From positions 372,001 through 436,000 of the forward strand of contig NZ_UIHB01000002.1 in NCBI RefSeq assembly GCF_900476395.1: 64,000 bases of DNA, read 5' to 3'. A program made the position numbers and the translations under genes. This DNA is from Xanthomonas euroxanthea (GTDB lineage: Bacteria; Pseudomonadota; Gammaproteobacteria; Xanthomonadales; Xanthomonadaceae). The notes under the pieces are model-generated. The model made no database searches. It worked only from the letters and a program-made list of their open reading frames with translations, and was not told where the DNA came from. Shown piece by piece: positions 9,196 to 18,444 of the stretch; position 1 is the first letter of the stretch; every line of letters starts with the position of its first letter.

Positions 9196-10380
9196 TCAGT
9201 CGTAGCGCGACAGGTCCGGCGCCTGCATCGACGGCGTCATCAGCTTGGTGGCGATGTTCTGGATGCTGGGTTGGCTGGCGAATTTCAGTGCGCCATGCAA
9301 CAGCTGGATGCCAAGCCGGCTGTGCGGATTCATCAGCCGTGGGCCGATCTTCGGCACGCCCTGGCCTTTGTCGACCATCGGCCGCATGGCCGCGGCGTAG
9401 GCGGCAAACGCCTGTTCCAGCGTCTGGGCGCGTGCGACCTCATTGGCCAGCACATAGCCACCGGTGACTGCCAGGGTGGCGCCGATGCCGGCCAGCGGGG
9501 TTGCGCACCAGGCCGCGTCGCCGGTGAGCACGACACGGCCGGCGTGCCAGCGCGGCATGCGGACCTGCCGCAAGGCGTCGAAGTAGAAATCCTCGGTGCT
9601 GTCCATGCCGTCCAGCACCCGCGCCGCCTGCCAGCCGGCGTCGGCGAAACGTTCGCGCAAGTAGGCCTTTTGGGTCGCCACGTCCCAGTCCTGTTCGCCC
9701 TCTGAGGCTTTCTGCAGCGAGAGCATGGCGCGCGTGGTGCCGTGCCGGTCCGGGCGCAAGGAGATGCTGCGCCCGCCGGTGGTGTGATACCAGCGCCACA
9801 GGCGGTCATCGTCGGCGGTGCGTGCGATGGTGAAGTAGGCGATGGTCAGATCCATCCAGCGCGGCGCGTTCTCGCCGGGAAACAGCAGCTCGCGCGTGGC
9901 CGAGCCGACCCCTTCGGCGACGATGACGGCATCGAAGCGCTCGCTGTGCCCGCTCTGGAAGTGGACGGTGGCGGCATTGCCGTCGTCGGCGATGCTGGCG
10001 ATGCGGTCGCCGAACCGATACTCCGCCTGCTGGCGGGCGGCCGCATAGAGCAGGCGGGCGAGGTCGCCACGCAGGATTTCCAGTTCCGCGGTCGGGCCAT
10101 CGCCGTCGATGTCGTCGGTCTTGAAGGCAGCCACCGCGTGGCCGTGTTCGTCGACCCAGGCGGTGCCTTCCTCGCCGGTGCCGTGGTCGAGTGCGGCCTG
10201 CTCCAGGCCCATGCGCCGCAGGACCTCGCGGCCGACGCCGCGCACGTCGATGTTCTGGCCGCCATCGCGAAACTGTTCAGCCTGCTCGACGACGGTGACC
10301 TCAAGGCCTTGTTGGGCCAGTGCCCACGCCACGGTGTTGCCGGCGACACTTGCGCCGGTGATGAGGATGCGACGCGGCAT
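9196..10380 (-). CDS. FAD-dependent monooxygenase (TetX/PHBH-like)
   Basis: 394 residues. The N terminus RRILITGASVAGNTVAWALA is a Rossmann FAD-binding motif of GxSxxGxxxA type. RVVLTGDAAWCATPLAGIGATLA matches the second FAD motif (GDAAH region) of class A flavin monooxygenases; the usual histidine is replaced by tryptophan, as in part of the TetX-like group. Such enzymes use NAD(P)H and O2 to hydroxylate aromatic or antibiotic-like compounds. The substrate is unknown. It lies directly downstream of a MarR regulator gene on the same strand, with a perfect palindrome in the 36-base gap, so regulation by that MarR protein is likely. Confidence 0.88.
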   Translation of the reverse strand: MPRRILITGASVAGNTVAWALAQQGLEVTVVEQAEQFRDGGQNIDVRGVGREVLRRMGLEQAALDHGTGEEGTAWVDEHGHAVAAFKTDDIDGDGPTAELEILRGDLARLLYAAARQQAEYRFGDRIASIADDGNAATVHFQSGHSERFDAVIVAEGVGSATRELLFPGENAPRWMDLTIAYFTIARTADDDRLWRWYHTTGGRSISLRPDRHGTTRAMLSLQKASEGEQDWDVATQKAYLRERFADAGWQAARVLDGMDSTEDFYFDALRQVRMPRWHAGRVVLTGDAAWCATPLAGIGATLAVTGGYVLANEVARAQTLEQAFAAYAAAMRPMVDKGQGVPKIGPRLMNPHSRLGIQLLHGALKFASQPSIQNIATKLMTPSMQAPDLSRYD

Positions 10381-10399
10381 GACAGATCACCCGAAGAAT

Positions 10400-10419
10400 T
10401 AATATCAGAGGTGATATTA
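10400..10419. promoter_or_regulatory. Perfect palindrome, candidate MarR operator
   Basis: TAATATCA, spacer GAGG, TGATATTA: an exact 8-bp inverted repeat, AT-rich in a GC-rich region. It overlaps the last codon of the marR-type gene (stop at 10417-10419) and ends 20 bases before the monooxygenase start at 10380. Its size and symmetry fit MarR dimer sites. Position suggests control of the monooxygenase by a promoter inside or at the end of the regulator gene. Confidence 0.55.
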
Positions 10420-10881
10420 CATGCCCTGGTCGCGCTGCTCCAGGTTGGCGATCAGGCGCTGCATGAACGCGACGGTCTGCTGCGCCTCCTCGGGGCAGAA
10501 GTCTTTCAGCGCATCGGCATTCAGATCGGTCAGGATCCTGCCGCCGATCTCGGCGATCCTGCGCCCGGCAGGCGTGAGCGACACCACCGCGGCGCGGCGG
10601 TCCTGCGGCGTCGGGGCGCGCTTGATCAGCTTCAGGCCCTCCAGCTTGTCCAGCAGGGCCACCATTGCCGGCTGCTTCACGGCCGAGGCGATCACCAGGT
10701 CGCGTTGCAGCATCGGCCCTTTCCAGGACAGCAGCATGATCGGCCCGATCAGTGCCAGCGACATGCCGTGCGGCCGCAGTTGCGCATCCACCAGGCGATT
10801 GAAGACCCGCGCAGCATGGTTGGCCAGATACCCCGGTGCTACCGCTGCCAGGGGGTGAATGAGTACGTCGCGATCCTGCAT
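10417..10881 (-). CDS. MarR-family transcriptional regulator
   Basis: 154 residues, normal MarR length. The winged helix is visible from about residue 55 to 110: QRDLVIASAVKQPAMVALLDKLEGL (recognition helix) followed by the wing IKRAPTPQDRRAAVVSLTPAG, which carries the conserved D-R-R-A element. N- and C-terminal helices would form the dimer. MarR proteins usually repress a neighbouring detoxification or efflux gene and release DNA on binding an aromatic ligand. The gene sits immediately upstream of the FAD monooxygenase on the same strand. Confidence 0.9.
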   Translation of the reverse strand: MQDRDVLIHPLAAVAPGYLANHAARVFNRLVDAQLRPHGMSLALIGPIMLLSWKGPMLQRDLVIASAVKQPAMVALLDKLEGLKLIKRAPTPQDRRAAVVSLTPAGRRIAEIGGRILTDLNADALKDFCPEEAQQTVAFMQRLIANLEQRDQGM

Positions 10882-11297
10882 CTGCGTTACCGTGCCACGC
10901 CTTTGGGCCAGTTGGCGATTTTATCCGGGCACCCGCGCCACGGGGCACTGCCTGCGCGCCATGGCGAGGTCTCCCAGCCAAGCATGCCGGGCAGCGACGC
11001 GCGCGGTGCGGTGGACCGGCGCGCAGTCGGGTCACGTCAGCCACCTGGGTGTTGTAACGTAGGCGGGCGCTGCACGCTGCGCGCGGTGCCGACGGCGATG
11101 CCGGAGGGCGTTGCGCTGGCAGGTCAGGCCGGCATGTCCGACCCTGCCGGCCGGCGATGCGCGGCGTTGGCCCCTGATTCCTCTTCAATGGTTTTGTCAA
11201 AGATGCTTGTTTGGGTGACTGGTAAGCTGGCCGCACACCGCGTTGCGCGCTGCACGCATGACGCCTGCCGCTGGACGGCAGCACGCCCGGGCGCCGC
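10882..11297. other. Divergent regulatory gap
   Basis: 416 bases between the MarR gene (minus) and a hybrid kinase gene (plus). It must hold promoters for both. No gene-like frame with family signal was seen. A copy of the 10400-10419 palindrome was looked for here and not found. Confidence 0.4.
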
Positions 11298-14156
11298 ATG
11301 AGCGCGCCGTTTCCTTATGGCCAGAGCGCCATGGCCCAGGCCGTGCGCGCATACGGCTGGGCCGCAACCTCGCTGGGGCCGACCACGCAGTGGCCGTCGC
11401 CGTTGCGCAATGCCGTCAGCCTGATGCTCAGCTCGCCGGAAAGCATGTATGTGGTGTGGGGCGATGCGCTGACCTTTTTCTACAACGATGCGTATGCGCC
11501 CATCCTGGGGCCGCGGCAGCCGCACGCCCTGGGTGCGCCGTTGCGGGACTTGTGGGCAGATGCCTGGGAGGCCGTGCGTGCGCCGATCGAGGCCGCGTTC
11601 GCGGGGCGCGCCTCGCGCTTCGATGAAGTGCCGATCGGCATGAACCGCTACGGCACCCCGGAAGACACCTGGTGGACGTTCTCGTTCTCGCCGATTTATC
11701 TGGACGATGGACGCGTGGGCGGCGCGTTTTGCGTGACCAACGAAGTGACCGCCCGCAAGGTGGCGCAGAACCGGCTTGCCGATGAACACGAACGGCTGAT
11801 CCGCTTGTTCGAGCAGGCGCCGATGTTCATGGCGTTCCTGAGCGGTCCGCAGCATCGGGTGGAGTTTGCCAACCCGTGCTATTCGCGCCTGATCGGCCAC
11901 CGCGACGTGATCGGCAAGCCCCTGGCCGAGGCCTTGCCCGATCTGGTCGAGCAGGGGCACCTGCGTTTGCTGGACGAGGTGTATCAGTCCGGGCGCGCCT
12001 ACACGGCCAACGCGCTCGCCTACAACGTGCAGGTGGAGCCGGGCGGCGCGGTGGAGCGGCGCCTGCTGGATCTGGTCTACCAGCCGATCGCCGGTGCCGA
12101 CGGCACCGTCTCCGGCGTCTTCGTGCAGGGCCTGGACATCACCGATCGCATCGGCCTGGAACGCGCGGTGCGCGAAGCCGAAGTGCGCAACCGGCAGATC
12201 CTGGACAGCGTGATGGACTACGCGATCATCGCCACCGACCTGTACGGCCTGGTGACGTCCTGGAACGAGGGCGCGCAGCGCATCCTGGGCTGGAGCGAGG
12301 CCGAGATGCTCGGCCAGACGCTGGAGCGCACCTTCACCCCGGAAGACGTGGAGCGCCGGCAGATCCTGATCGAGGCAGCGGCGGCGCTGGAAAGCGGCAG
12401 CGGCATGGACGAGCGCTGGCATGTGCGCAAGTCCGGCCAGCGCTTCTGGGCGAATGGTTCGCTGATGGTGCTGCGCGACGAAACCGGTGCGGCGATCGGC
12501 TTTGTCAAGGTGTTGCGCGACCGTACTGCCGAGCGGCTGGCCAGCGAAGCCTTGCGCAAGAGCGAGCGCCGGCTGGATGCGTTGGTGCGCGCGTCCTCGC
12601 AATCGATTTTTTCGGCCACGGCCGATTGGCGCGAGCTTCGCCAGCTGGTGGGCGAGGGCGCGCTGAGCGATGCGCTCTCGTCGAGCCTGAACTGGCAGCA
12701 GGAGATGGTGCACCCGGACGACCGCGCACGGCTGTCCGAAGCCATTGCGCATTCGATCGTCAACAAGTCCGGGCTGGATCTGGAATACCGCGTGCTGGAT
12801 GCCGATCAGCAGGTGGGGTGGACCCTGATGCGCGCGATCCCCTTGCTGGACGAGCGCGAGCAGATCGTGGAGTGGTTCGGCACCGCTGCCGACATCACCG
12901 ACAAGCGGCTGGCCGAACAGCAGCTGCGCCAGCTGACCGAAACGCTGGAAGAGCGTGTGCGCGAACGCAGCGCGGCGCTGCTGCTGGCCGAAGAGAAGCT
13001 GCGCCAGAGCCAGAAGATGGAGGCGGTTGGCCAGCTGACCGGTGGGCTGGCGCACGACTTCAACAATCTGCTGACCGCGATCAGCGTCGGCCTGGAGCTG
13101 TTGCAGACGCGGATCGAACAGGGCAAGTACGACCGCCTGGAACGCTATGTGGAGATGGCCCAATCCAGTGCCGCGCGCGCCACCGCGTTGACCCAGCGGC
13201 TGCTGGCGTTTTCGCGCCGGCAGACCCTGGCGCCCACCGCGCTGGAGGTGCAGGCACTGGTGCACGGCATGCACGACATCATCGCGCGCACGCTGGGGCC
13301 GTCGATTGCCTTGCGGCTGCGCCCCGCACCCGATGCCTGGAAAGTGCTGGTGGATGCGCCACAGCTGGAAAACGCGCTGCTGAACCTGTGCATCAATGCG
13401 CGCGATGCGATGCCCGATGGCGGCGAGCTCACCATCGGTATCGCCAACCGGGTGTTGGAGGCCGAAGCCGCCCAGCAGTTGGACCTGCCGGTCGGCGAGT
13501 ACGTGTGCCTGAGCGTGCAGGACACCGGCACCGGCATGAGCGCCGAGGTGATGTCCAAGGTCTTCGAACCGTTCTTCACCACCAAGCCGATCGGGCAGGG
13601 CACCGGTCTTGGGCTGTCGATGATCTACGGATTCACCCGCCAGTCCGGCGGGCACGTGCGGATCGACTCGGAGGTGGGCGTGGGCACCACGATGGCGCTG
13701 TACCTGCCGCGCTTCAACGGCGCGCTGCCGCAGGACGAGGCGGTACCGGCGAGCGAGCAACCGGTGCACTCGGCGGCGCAGAGCTGCACGGTGCTGCTGG
13801 TGGAAGATGAAACCGCGATCCGCGTGCTGATGTCCGAAGTGCTGGGCGAAGCGGGCTACCGTGTCATCGAGACCGCCGAAGGCAGCGCGGCGGTGGAGCG
13901 CCTGCGTTCGCAGGAAGCGATCGACCTGCTGGTGACCGACGTCGGCCTGACCGGCGGGTTGAACGGACGTCAGGTTGCCGACGCAGGCCGGCAGTACCGG
14001 CCGACACTGCCGGTGCTGTTCGTCACCGGTTATGCGGCAACGGCGGCGGTGGGCGCCGGGCAGCTGGACGAGGGCATGGAAGTGTTGACCAAGCCATTCC
14101 TGGCGGTGGACCTGGAGCGCCGTGTGGCGCAACTGCTGGAGCGCAAAGCGCCGTGA
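11298..14156 (+). CDS. Hybrid sensor histidine kinase, multi-PAS with C-terminal receiver
   Basis: 952 residues, no transmembrane segment seen. Four PAS-like modules fill about residues 20-545: an N-terminal one of the GPTTQWPSPLR type, then LIRLFEQAPMFMAFL, ILDSVMDYAIIATD and the segment ending in DITDKRLAEQQL. A coiled linker leads to a HisKA domain with phospho-accepting His586 in GGLAHDFNN. A HATPase domain follows (NLCINARDAMPDGG, DTGTGMS, GTGLGLSMIYG), then a receiver domain with phospho-accepting Asp881 in VTDVG. It would autophosphorylate in response to a cytoplasmic signal and pass phosphate to its own receiver and perhaps to the single-domain receiver encoded next door. No DNA-binding output is present. 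Confidence 0.93.
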   Translation: MSAPFPYGQSAMAQAVRAYGWAATSLGPTTQWPSPLRNAVSLMLSSPESMYVVWGDALTFFYNDAYAPILGPRQPHALGAPLRDLWADAWEAVRAPIEAAFAGRASRFDEVPIGMNRYGTPEDTWWTFSFSPIYLDDGRVGGAFCVTNEVTARKVAQNRLADEHERLIRLFEQAPMFMAFLSGPQHRVEFANPCYSRLIGHRDVIGKPLAEALPDLVEQGHLRLLDEVYQSGRAYTANALAYNVQVEPGGAVERRLLDLVYQPIAGADGTVSGVFVQGLDITDRIGLERAVREAEVRNRQILDSVMDYAIIATDLYGLVTSWNEGAQRILGWSEAEMLGQTLERTFTPEDVERRQILIEAAAALESGSGMDERWHVRKSGQRFWANGSLMVLRDETGAAIGFVKVLRDRTAERLASEALRKSERRLDALVRASSQSIFSATADWRELRQLVGEGALSDALSSSLNWQQEMVHPDDRARLSEAIAHSIVNKSGLDLEYRVLDADQQVGWTLMRAIPLLDEREQIVEWFGTAADITDKRLAEQQLRQLTETLEERVRERSAALLLAEEKLRQSQKMEAVGQLTGGLAHDFNNLLTAISVGLELLQTRIEQGKYDRLERYVEMAQSSAARATALTQRLLAFSRRQTLAPTALEVQALVHGMHDIIARTLGPSIALRLRPAPDAWKVLVDAPQLENALLNLCINARDAMPDGGELTIGIANRVLEAEAAQQLDLPVGEYVCLSVQDTGTGMSAEVMSKVFEPFFTTKPIGQGTGLGLSMIYGFTRQSGGHVRIDSEVGVGTTMALYLPRFNGALPQDEAVPASEQPVHSAAQSCTVLLVEDETAIRVLMSEVLGEAGYRVIETAEGSAAVERLRSQEAIDLLVTDVGLTGGLNGRQVADAGRQYRPTLPVLFVTGYAATAAVGAGQLDEGMEVLTKPFLAVDLERRVAQLLERKAP

Positions 14157-14193
14157 TGCGGAGGTGGAGCACGTTGCGGGCGGTTGGGTGCGC

Positions 14194-14568
14194 CTACAGC
14201 GCGGTGCGCACGATGCCGAGCAGGTCACGCAAGGAAAATGGCTTGGTCAACAGGCGCATGCCGGTATCGAGAAAATCCGCGCGCTTGGCAATGGAGCCGG
14301 CGTAGCCGGTCATGAACACGATGGGCAATGCGGGATACAGGCGGCGCGCGCTGTCTGCAAGGTCGCGCCCGTTCATGCCGGGCAGGCAGATATCGGAAAG
14401 CAGCAGATCGAACGGGCACGACCGGTTGAGTTGCTCCAGCGCCTGCTCGGCATCGGGCGAAGCGGTGACCTGATAGCCCTCGTCACCCAGGATATCGGCG
14501 GTCATCGCACGAATGGCATCGTCGTCTTCGACCAGCAAGATACGGGCGTTACATGATGCGTGATTCAC
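14194..14568 (-). CDS. Single-domain response regulator (CheY-like)
   Basis: 124 residues, one receiver domain: acidic pocket EDDD at residues 14-17, phospho-accepting Asp59 in SDICLPGMNG, and conserved Lys109 in LTKPF. There is no output domain, so it acts by phosphotransfer or protein binding. It closely resembles the receivers fused to the two hybrid kinases on either side, and is transcribed toward the first kinase and away from the KaiC-like gene. Confidence 0.9.
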   Translation of the reverse strand: MNHASCNARILLVEDDDAIRAMTADILGDEGYQVTASPDAEQALEQLNRSCPFDLLLSDICLPGMNGRDLADSARRLYPALPIVFMTGYAGSIAKRADFLDTGMRLLTKPFSLRDLLGIVRTAL

Positions 14569-14775
14569 CGCAGTCCTCGAGCGATCGCAACCACGCGATG
14601 CACTTCAGCTGCAACGCTAGGCCTGCGCGCGTGACGAACGTGTCGGAACTGTCATAAAGCGCGGCACCGATCACGGCACGATGCCGGTAGTGCAGGTGCG
14701 CAGGGTGCGCCAAGCAAGCTGATCGATTCACGCGCGCGCAGCGGCGCATGACGCGCCCGTGATAAATTTAGGTCC

Positions 14776-16290
14776 ATGGGAAATCTGAAGCCGATGATCG
14801 CAAACCGCATTACGACTGGTACGACAGGGCTTGACACCATCTTGCGCGGCGGGCTGCCGCCCAACCGCCTGTACCTGCTGGAAGGCCAGCCGGGCTCGGG
14901 CAAGACCACAGCGTCGCTGCAGTTCCTGCTCGATGGCGCGGCCAAGGGCGAGAGCTGCCTGTACGTGACCTTGTCGGAAACCATCGACGAGCTCAACGAG
15001 GTGGCCACCTCGCACGACTGGTCGCTGGAGGCGCTGCATATCTTCGAGCTCGCTTCGGCTGAGGCGTTTCTGGGCGATGGACGCCAGCAGTCCATTCTGC
15101 ACCCGTGGGAAATGGAGCTGGACGGCACCATCAAGCTGATCCAGGCCGAGGTGGACCGGGTCAAGCCGACGCGTGTGGTCTTCGATTCGTTGTCCGAGTT
15201 GCGCCTGCTGGCACAGGATTCGCTGCGCTACCGGCGCCAGGTGCTGGCGCTCAAGCAGTTCTTTGCGCCGCGCAATATCACCGTGTTTCTGGTCGATGAC
15301 CTCACCGGCGAGAATGGCGAACGCGACGCGCATCTGCACAGCCTGTGCCATGGGGTGATTTCGCTGGAACGCATGACGCTGGATTTCGGTGCGGCGCGTC
15401 GGCGCATGCAGGTGCAGAAATTGCGTGGCGTGGATTTCATCGCCGGCTATCACGACATCACCATCACCACCGGCGGCATGCGGATCTATCCGCGTCTGAT
15501 CGCCTCCGACCACCACGTGCCGTTCATTGGCGATGCGGTGTCCAGTGGCGTTGAGCGGGTCGATGCGCTGCTGCACGGCGGGCCGTTGCGCGGCACCAGC
15601 ACGCTGTTGACCGGGCCTGCCGGGTCGGGCAAGACCAATATCGCGCTGCAGTACGTCACCGCCGCCTGCGAGCGCGGCGAGCATTGCTGCATCCTGGAGT
15701 TCGACGAGCGCACCGGCACCTTGCTGACGCGTGCCGAGAGTCTGGGCATGGATCTGCGCAAGTATCTGGACGCGGGCCTGCTGGAACTGCATCAGATGGA
15801 TCCGGCCGAACTGACCCCGGGCGAGTTCGCCTGGGCGGTGCGCGCCAGTGTGGAAGAGCGCGATTGCCGCTTGCTGGTGATCGACAGCCTCAACGGCTAT
15901 CTCACCTCGATGCCGCAGGAAAAGCAGTTGATGCTGCAGATGCACGAGTTGCTTTCCTATCTCAACCAGAGCGGCGTGACCACCTTCCTGGTCAATCCGC
16001 AGCATGGCCTGGTCGGCACGATGTCCACCGGCAACCTCAACATCTCCTACATGGCCGATACCGTCATCCTGTTCCGCTTCTTCGAGGCGCAGGGGCGCAT
16101 CCGCAAGGCCTTGTCGGTGATCAAGAACCGCAGTGGCGCGCATGAGGATTCGATCCGCGAGTTGCGCATCGGGACGAGCGGTATCCATCTGAGCGAGCCG
16201 CTGGAGAAATTCCACGGCGTGCTGACCGGTACGCCGCACTTCGTCGGGGACGATACGCCATTGCTGGATCGTCCCCTTGACTACCTGTGA
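14776..16290 (+). CDS. KaiC-like double-domain RecA-fold ATPase
   Basis: 504 residues, close to cyanobacterial KaiC in length. There are two P-loops: GQPGSGKTT at residues 37-45 and GPAGSGKT at about 281-288, each starting a RecA-like domain. The C-terminal domain carries STGNLNISYMAD where KaiC has its SxHISTITD phosphosite stretch. The serine is kept (Ser424), but the neighbouring threonine is tyrosine (Tyr425). KaiC-like proteins outside cyanobacteria are ATPases and autokinases linked to stress or two-component signalling rather than a full clock; no kaiA or kaiB is present here. It overlaps the following hybrid kinase by 14 bases, so the two products probably work together. Confidence 0.92.
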   Translation: MGNLKPMIANRITTGTTGLDTILRGGLPPNRLYLLEGQPGSGKTTASLQFLLDGAAKGESCLYVTLSETIDELNEVATSHDWSLEALHIFELASAEAFLGDGRQQSILHPWEMELDGTIKLIQAEVDRVKPTRVVFDSLSELRLLAQDSLRYRRQVLALKQFFAPRNITVFLVDDLTGENGERDAHLHSLCHGVISLERMTLDFGAARRRMQVQKLRGVDFIAGYHDITITTGGMRIYPRLIASDHHVPFIGDAVSSGVERVDALLHGGPLRGTSTLLTGPAGSGKTNIALQYVTAACERGEHCCILEFDERTGTLLTRAESLGMDLRKYLDAGLLELHQMDPAELTPGEFAWAVRASVEERDCRLLVIDSLNGYLTSMPQEKQLMLQMHELLSYLNQSGVTTFLVNPQHGLVGTMSTGNLNISYMADTVILFRFFEAQGRIRKALSVIKNRSGAHEDSIRELRIGTSGIHLSEPLEKFHGVLTGTPHFVGDDTPLLDRPLDYL

Positions 16291-18349
16291 CCCGGATGGA
16301 TCCATCGTCCACATCATCGCGCCATTCGGCCGCGATGCGGAAAGCATTGCCGGCATCGTCGGCCAGCGCGGACTGACACGCCGGGTGTATGGCTCGCTGG
16401 CAGCGCTGGCGGACGACCTGCTCGATGCCTCCGGTGTGGTGGTGTTGACCGAAGAAGCGGTCGGCGGCGATCTGCAGCGGCTTTCGCACATCCTGCAGAG
16501 CCAGGCTGCCTGGTCGGATATTCCGTTCGTGCTGCTGCGTGCACCACGCGGCGCCCACGGCGGGCGGCAGGCCACGCTGCCGCCGGAAGTGACCAATGTC
16601 ATCGAGCTGGAACGGCCGCTGAGTTCGTCCTCGTTGCTGAGCGCCATTTCCACTGCATTGCGCTCGCGACAGAAGCAGTTCGTGATCCGCGACCAGATGG
16701 CGCAGTTGGCCGAAAGCAAGACCGCACTGATGTCGAGCGAGGCCGAATTGCGCCGGGTCACCGATGCGCTGCCGGTGCTGATCGCCTTCATCGACAAGGA
16801 CCTGGTGTACCGCTTTGCCAACCGCTCGTACGAGGACTGGATCGGCATCCCGCCTGCAGAAGTGATCGGGCAGCCCTTGGTGGACGTGGTCGGACCTGCG
16901 GTGGTGCAGGAGCGTCGCGCCTGGATCGAAGCCGCGTTGGCCGGGCAGGCGTTGACGGTGGAGGCGAGTTGGCCGCACGCCGACGGGCGCCGGCGGGATG
17001 CGGAGATCCGCTACATGCCGCGCCTGGATGCGGACGGCAAGGTGGACGGCTTTCATGTATTTGCCACCGACATCACCGCGCGCGCGCTGGCGCTGGAATC
17101 GATCCAGCAGCAGGCCAGTCTGCTCGAGATCAAGGTGGCCGAGCGCACCGCCGAGCTGCAGCAGCAGATGCTGGCGCGCGAGTCCAGCGAGGCGGCATTG
17201 CGCCAGGCGCAGAAAATGGAAGCAGTGGGCCAGCTGACCGGCGGCATCGCGCACGACTTCAACAACATGTTGACCGGCATCCTGTCGGCGCTGGATCTGG
17301 CGCGCCTGCGCATCGACCAGGGTCGCACCGAGGGGCTGGGCCGCTTCCTGGATGTGGCGTCGGCATCGGCCCTGCGCGCGGCTGCACTGACGCAACGGCT
17401 GCTGGCGTTTTCGCGCCGGCAATCGCTGGAAGCGCGGCACCTGCATCTGAACGATCTGGTGGTGTCGCTGCAGGAGTTGCTGGCGCGCACGCTGGGCGAA
17501 TCGGTGCGCCTGGACACCGACCTGCAGGCCGACCTGCCGCAGGCGTATGTGGACGAAAACCAGCTGGAAAGCGCGCTGCTCAACCTGGCGATCAATGCCC
17601 GCGATGCGATGCCCGACGGCGGGCGGTTGCGCATCGCCACCCGGCAGTTGCAGGTCGAAGGGCAGCCGCTGGCACTCGGGCGCGGGGTGACGCTGGCGCC
17701 GGGCAATTACGCGGTGGTGTCGGTGACCGACAGCGGCGCCGGCATGCCGGCCGATGTGCTGGAGCGTGTGTTCGAACCGTTCTACACCACCAAGCCGATC
17801 GGGCAGGGCACCGGCCTGGGCATGTCGATGATCTACGGCTTCATGCAGCAGTCCAACGGGCAGGTGTGGGTGGAGTCCGAACTGGGGGTGGGCACCACGG
17901 TGAGCCTGTATCTGCCGGCCGGTCTCCATCCGCAGGCGGTGTCGCCGCAGCCGCAAGCCGGCGCGGTGGTGGCCGGGCGCGGCCAGCAGGTGCTGGTGGT
18001 GGAAGACGACGAACAGGTGCGGCTGCTGGTGACCGAGCTGCTCAACGAGTTGGGCTATCAGGCCGATGTGGTTGCCGATGCCGATGCGGCGCTGCCGATC
18101 CTGGCCTCGCCGCGGCGGATCGATCTGCTGGTGACCGATGTGGGCCTGCCTGGACTGAACGGGCGCCAGCTCGCAGAGATCGCGCGGCAGTCGCGCGGCG
18201 ATCTGCCGGTGATCTTCATGACCGGCTATGCGGAAACTGCGCGCGATCGCGGCGAGTTTCTTGCCGAAGGCATGAGCATGATCGCCAAGCCATTTACGCT
18301 GGGCGAGTTCAGCGGAAAGCTGCACGAGGTGCTGGGGCCGTCGGCCTGA
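16277..18349 (+). CDS. Hybrid histidine kinase coupled to KaiC-like ATPase
   Basis: 690 residues with a TTG start inside the end of the KaiC-like gene; no in-frame ATG is nearby, and the sequence from the TTG is already domain-like. The N-terminal 130 residues form a degenerate receiver-like or sensor region (VHIIAPFGRDAESIAGIVGQ, then LLRAPRG). A PAS domain lies at about 150-275 and a coiled coil follows. HisKA has His326 in GGIAHDFNN, the HATPase has GTGLGMSMIYG, and the receiver has Asp621 in VTDVGLPGLNG. No membrane segment is seen. The 14-base overlap indicates translational coupling with the KaiC-like protein, a pairing recalling KaiC-associated kinases. Confidence 0.92.
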   Translation: MTTCDPDGSIVHIIAPFGRDAESIAGIVGQRGLTRRVYGSLAALADDLLDASGVVVLTEEAVGGDLQRLSHILQSQAAWSDIPFVLLRAPRGAHGGRQATLPPEVTNVIELERPLSSSSLLSAISTALRSRQKQFVIRDQMAQLAESKTALMSSEAELRRVTDALPVLIAFIDKDLVYRFANRSYEDWIGIPPAEVIGQPLVDVVGPAVVQERRAWIEAALAGQALTVEASWPHADGRRRDAEIRYMPRLDADGKVDGFHVFATDITARALALESIQQQASLLEIKVAERTAELQQQMLARESSEAALRQAQKMEAVGQLTGGIAHDFNNMLTGILSALDLARLRIDQGRTEGLGRFLDVASASALRAAALTQRLLAFSRRQSLEARHLHLNDLVVSLQELLARTLGESVRLDTDLQADLPQAYVDENQLESALLNLAINARDAMPDGGRLRIATRQLQVEGQPLALGRGVTLAPGNYAVVSVTDSGAGMPADVLERVFEPFYTTKPIGQGTGLGMSMIYGFMQQSNGQVWVESELGVGTTVSLYLPAGLHPQAVSPQPQAGAVVAGRGQQVLVVEDDEQVRLLVTELLNELGYQADVVADADAALPILASPRRIDLLVTDVGLPGLNGRQLAEIARQSRGDLPVIFMTGYAETARDRGEFLAEGMSMIAKPFTLGEFSGKLHEVLGPSA

Positions 18350-18444
18350 GTGCGTCACGCGGTCGATTGCGGCCGCCGCCATGGCGGCGCTGCGGTCGGC
18401 TGGCAGCGTGGTGTCTTTGAACGCGGCACAGTCCGCAGCTGGCT

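Noticed and set aside
11124-14228. A 1034-codon open frame on the minus strand across the first hybrid kinase
   Set aside because: It is antisense to a well-supported kinase gene, has a His/Gln/Arg/Leu-rich composition typical of antisense high-GC frames, and shows no family motif.
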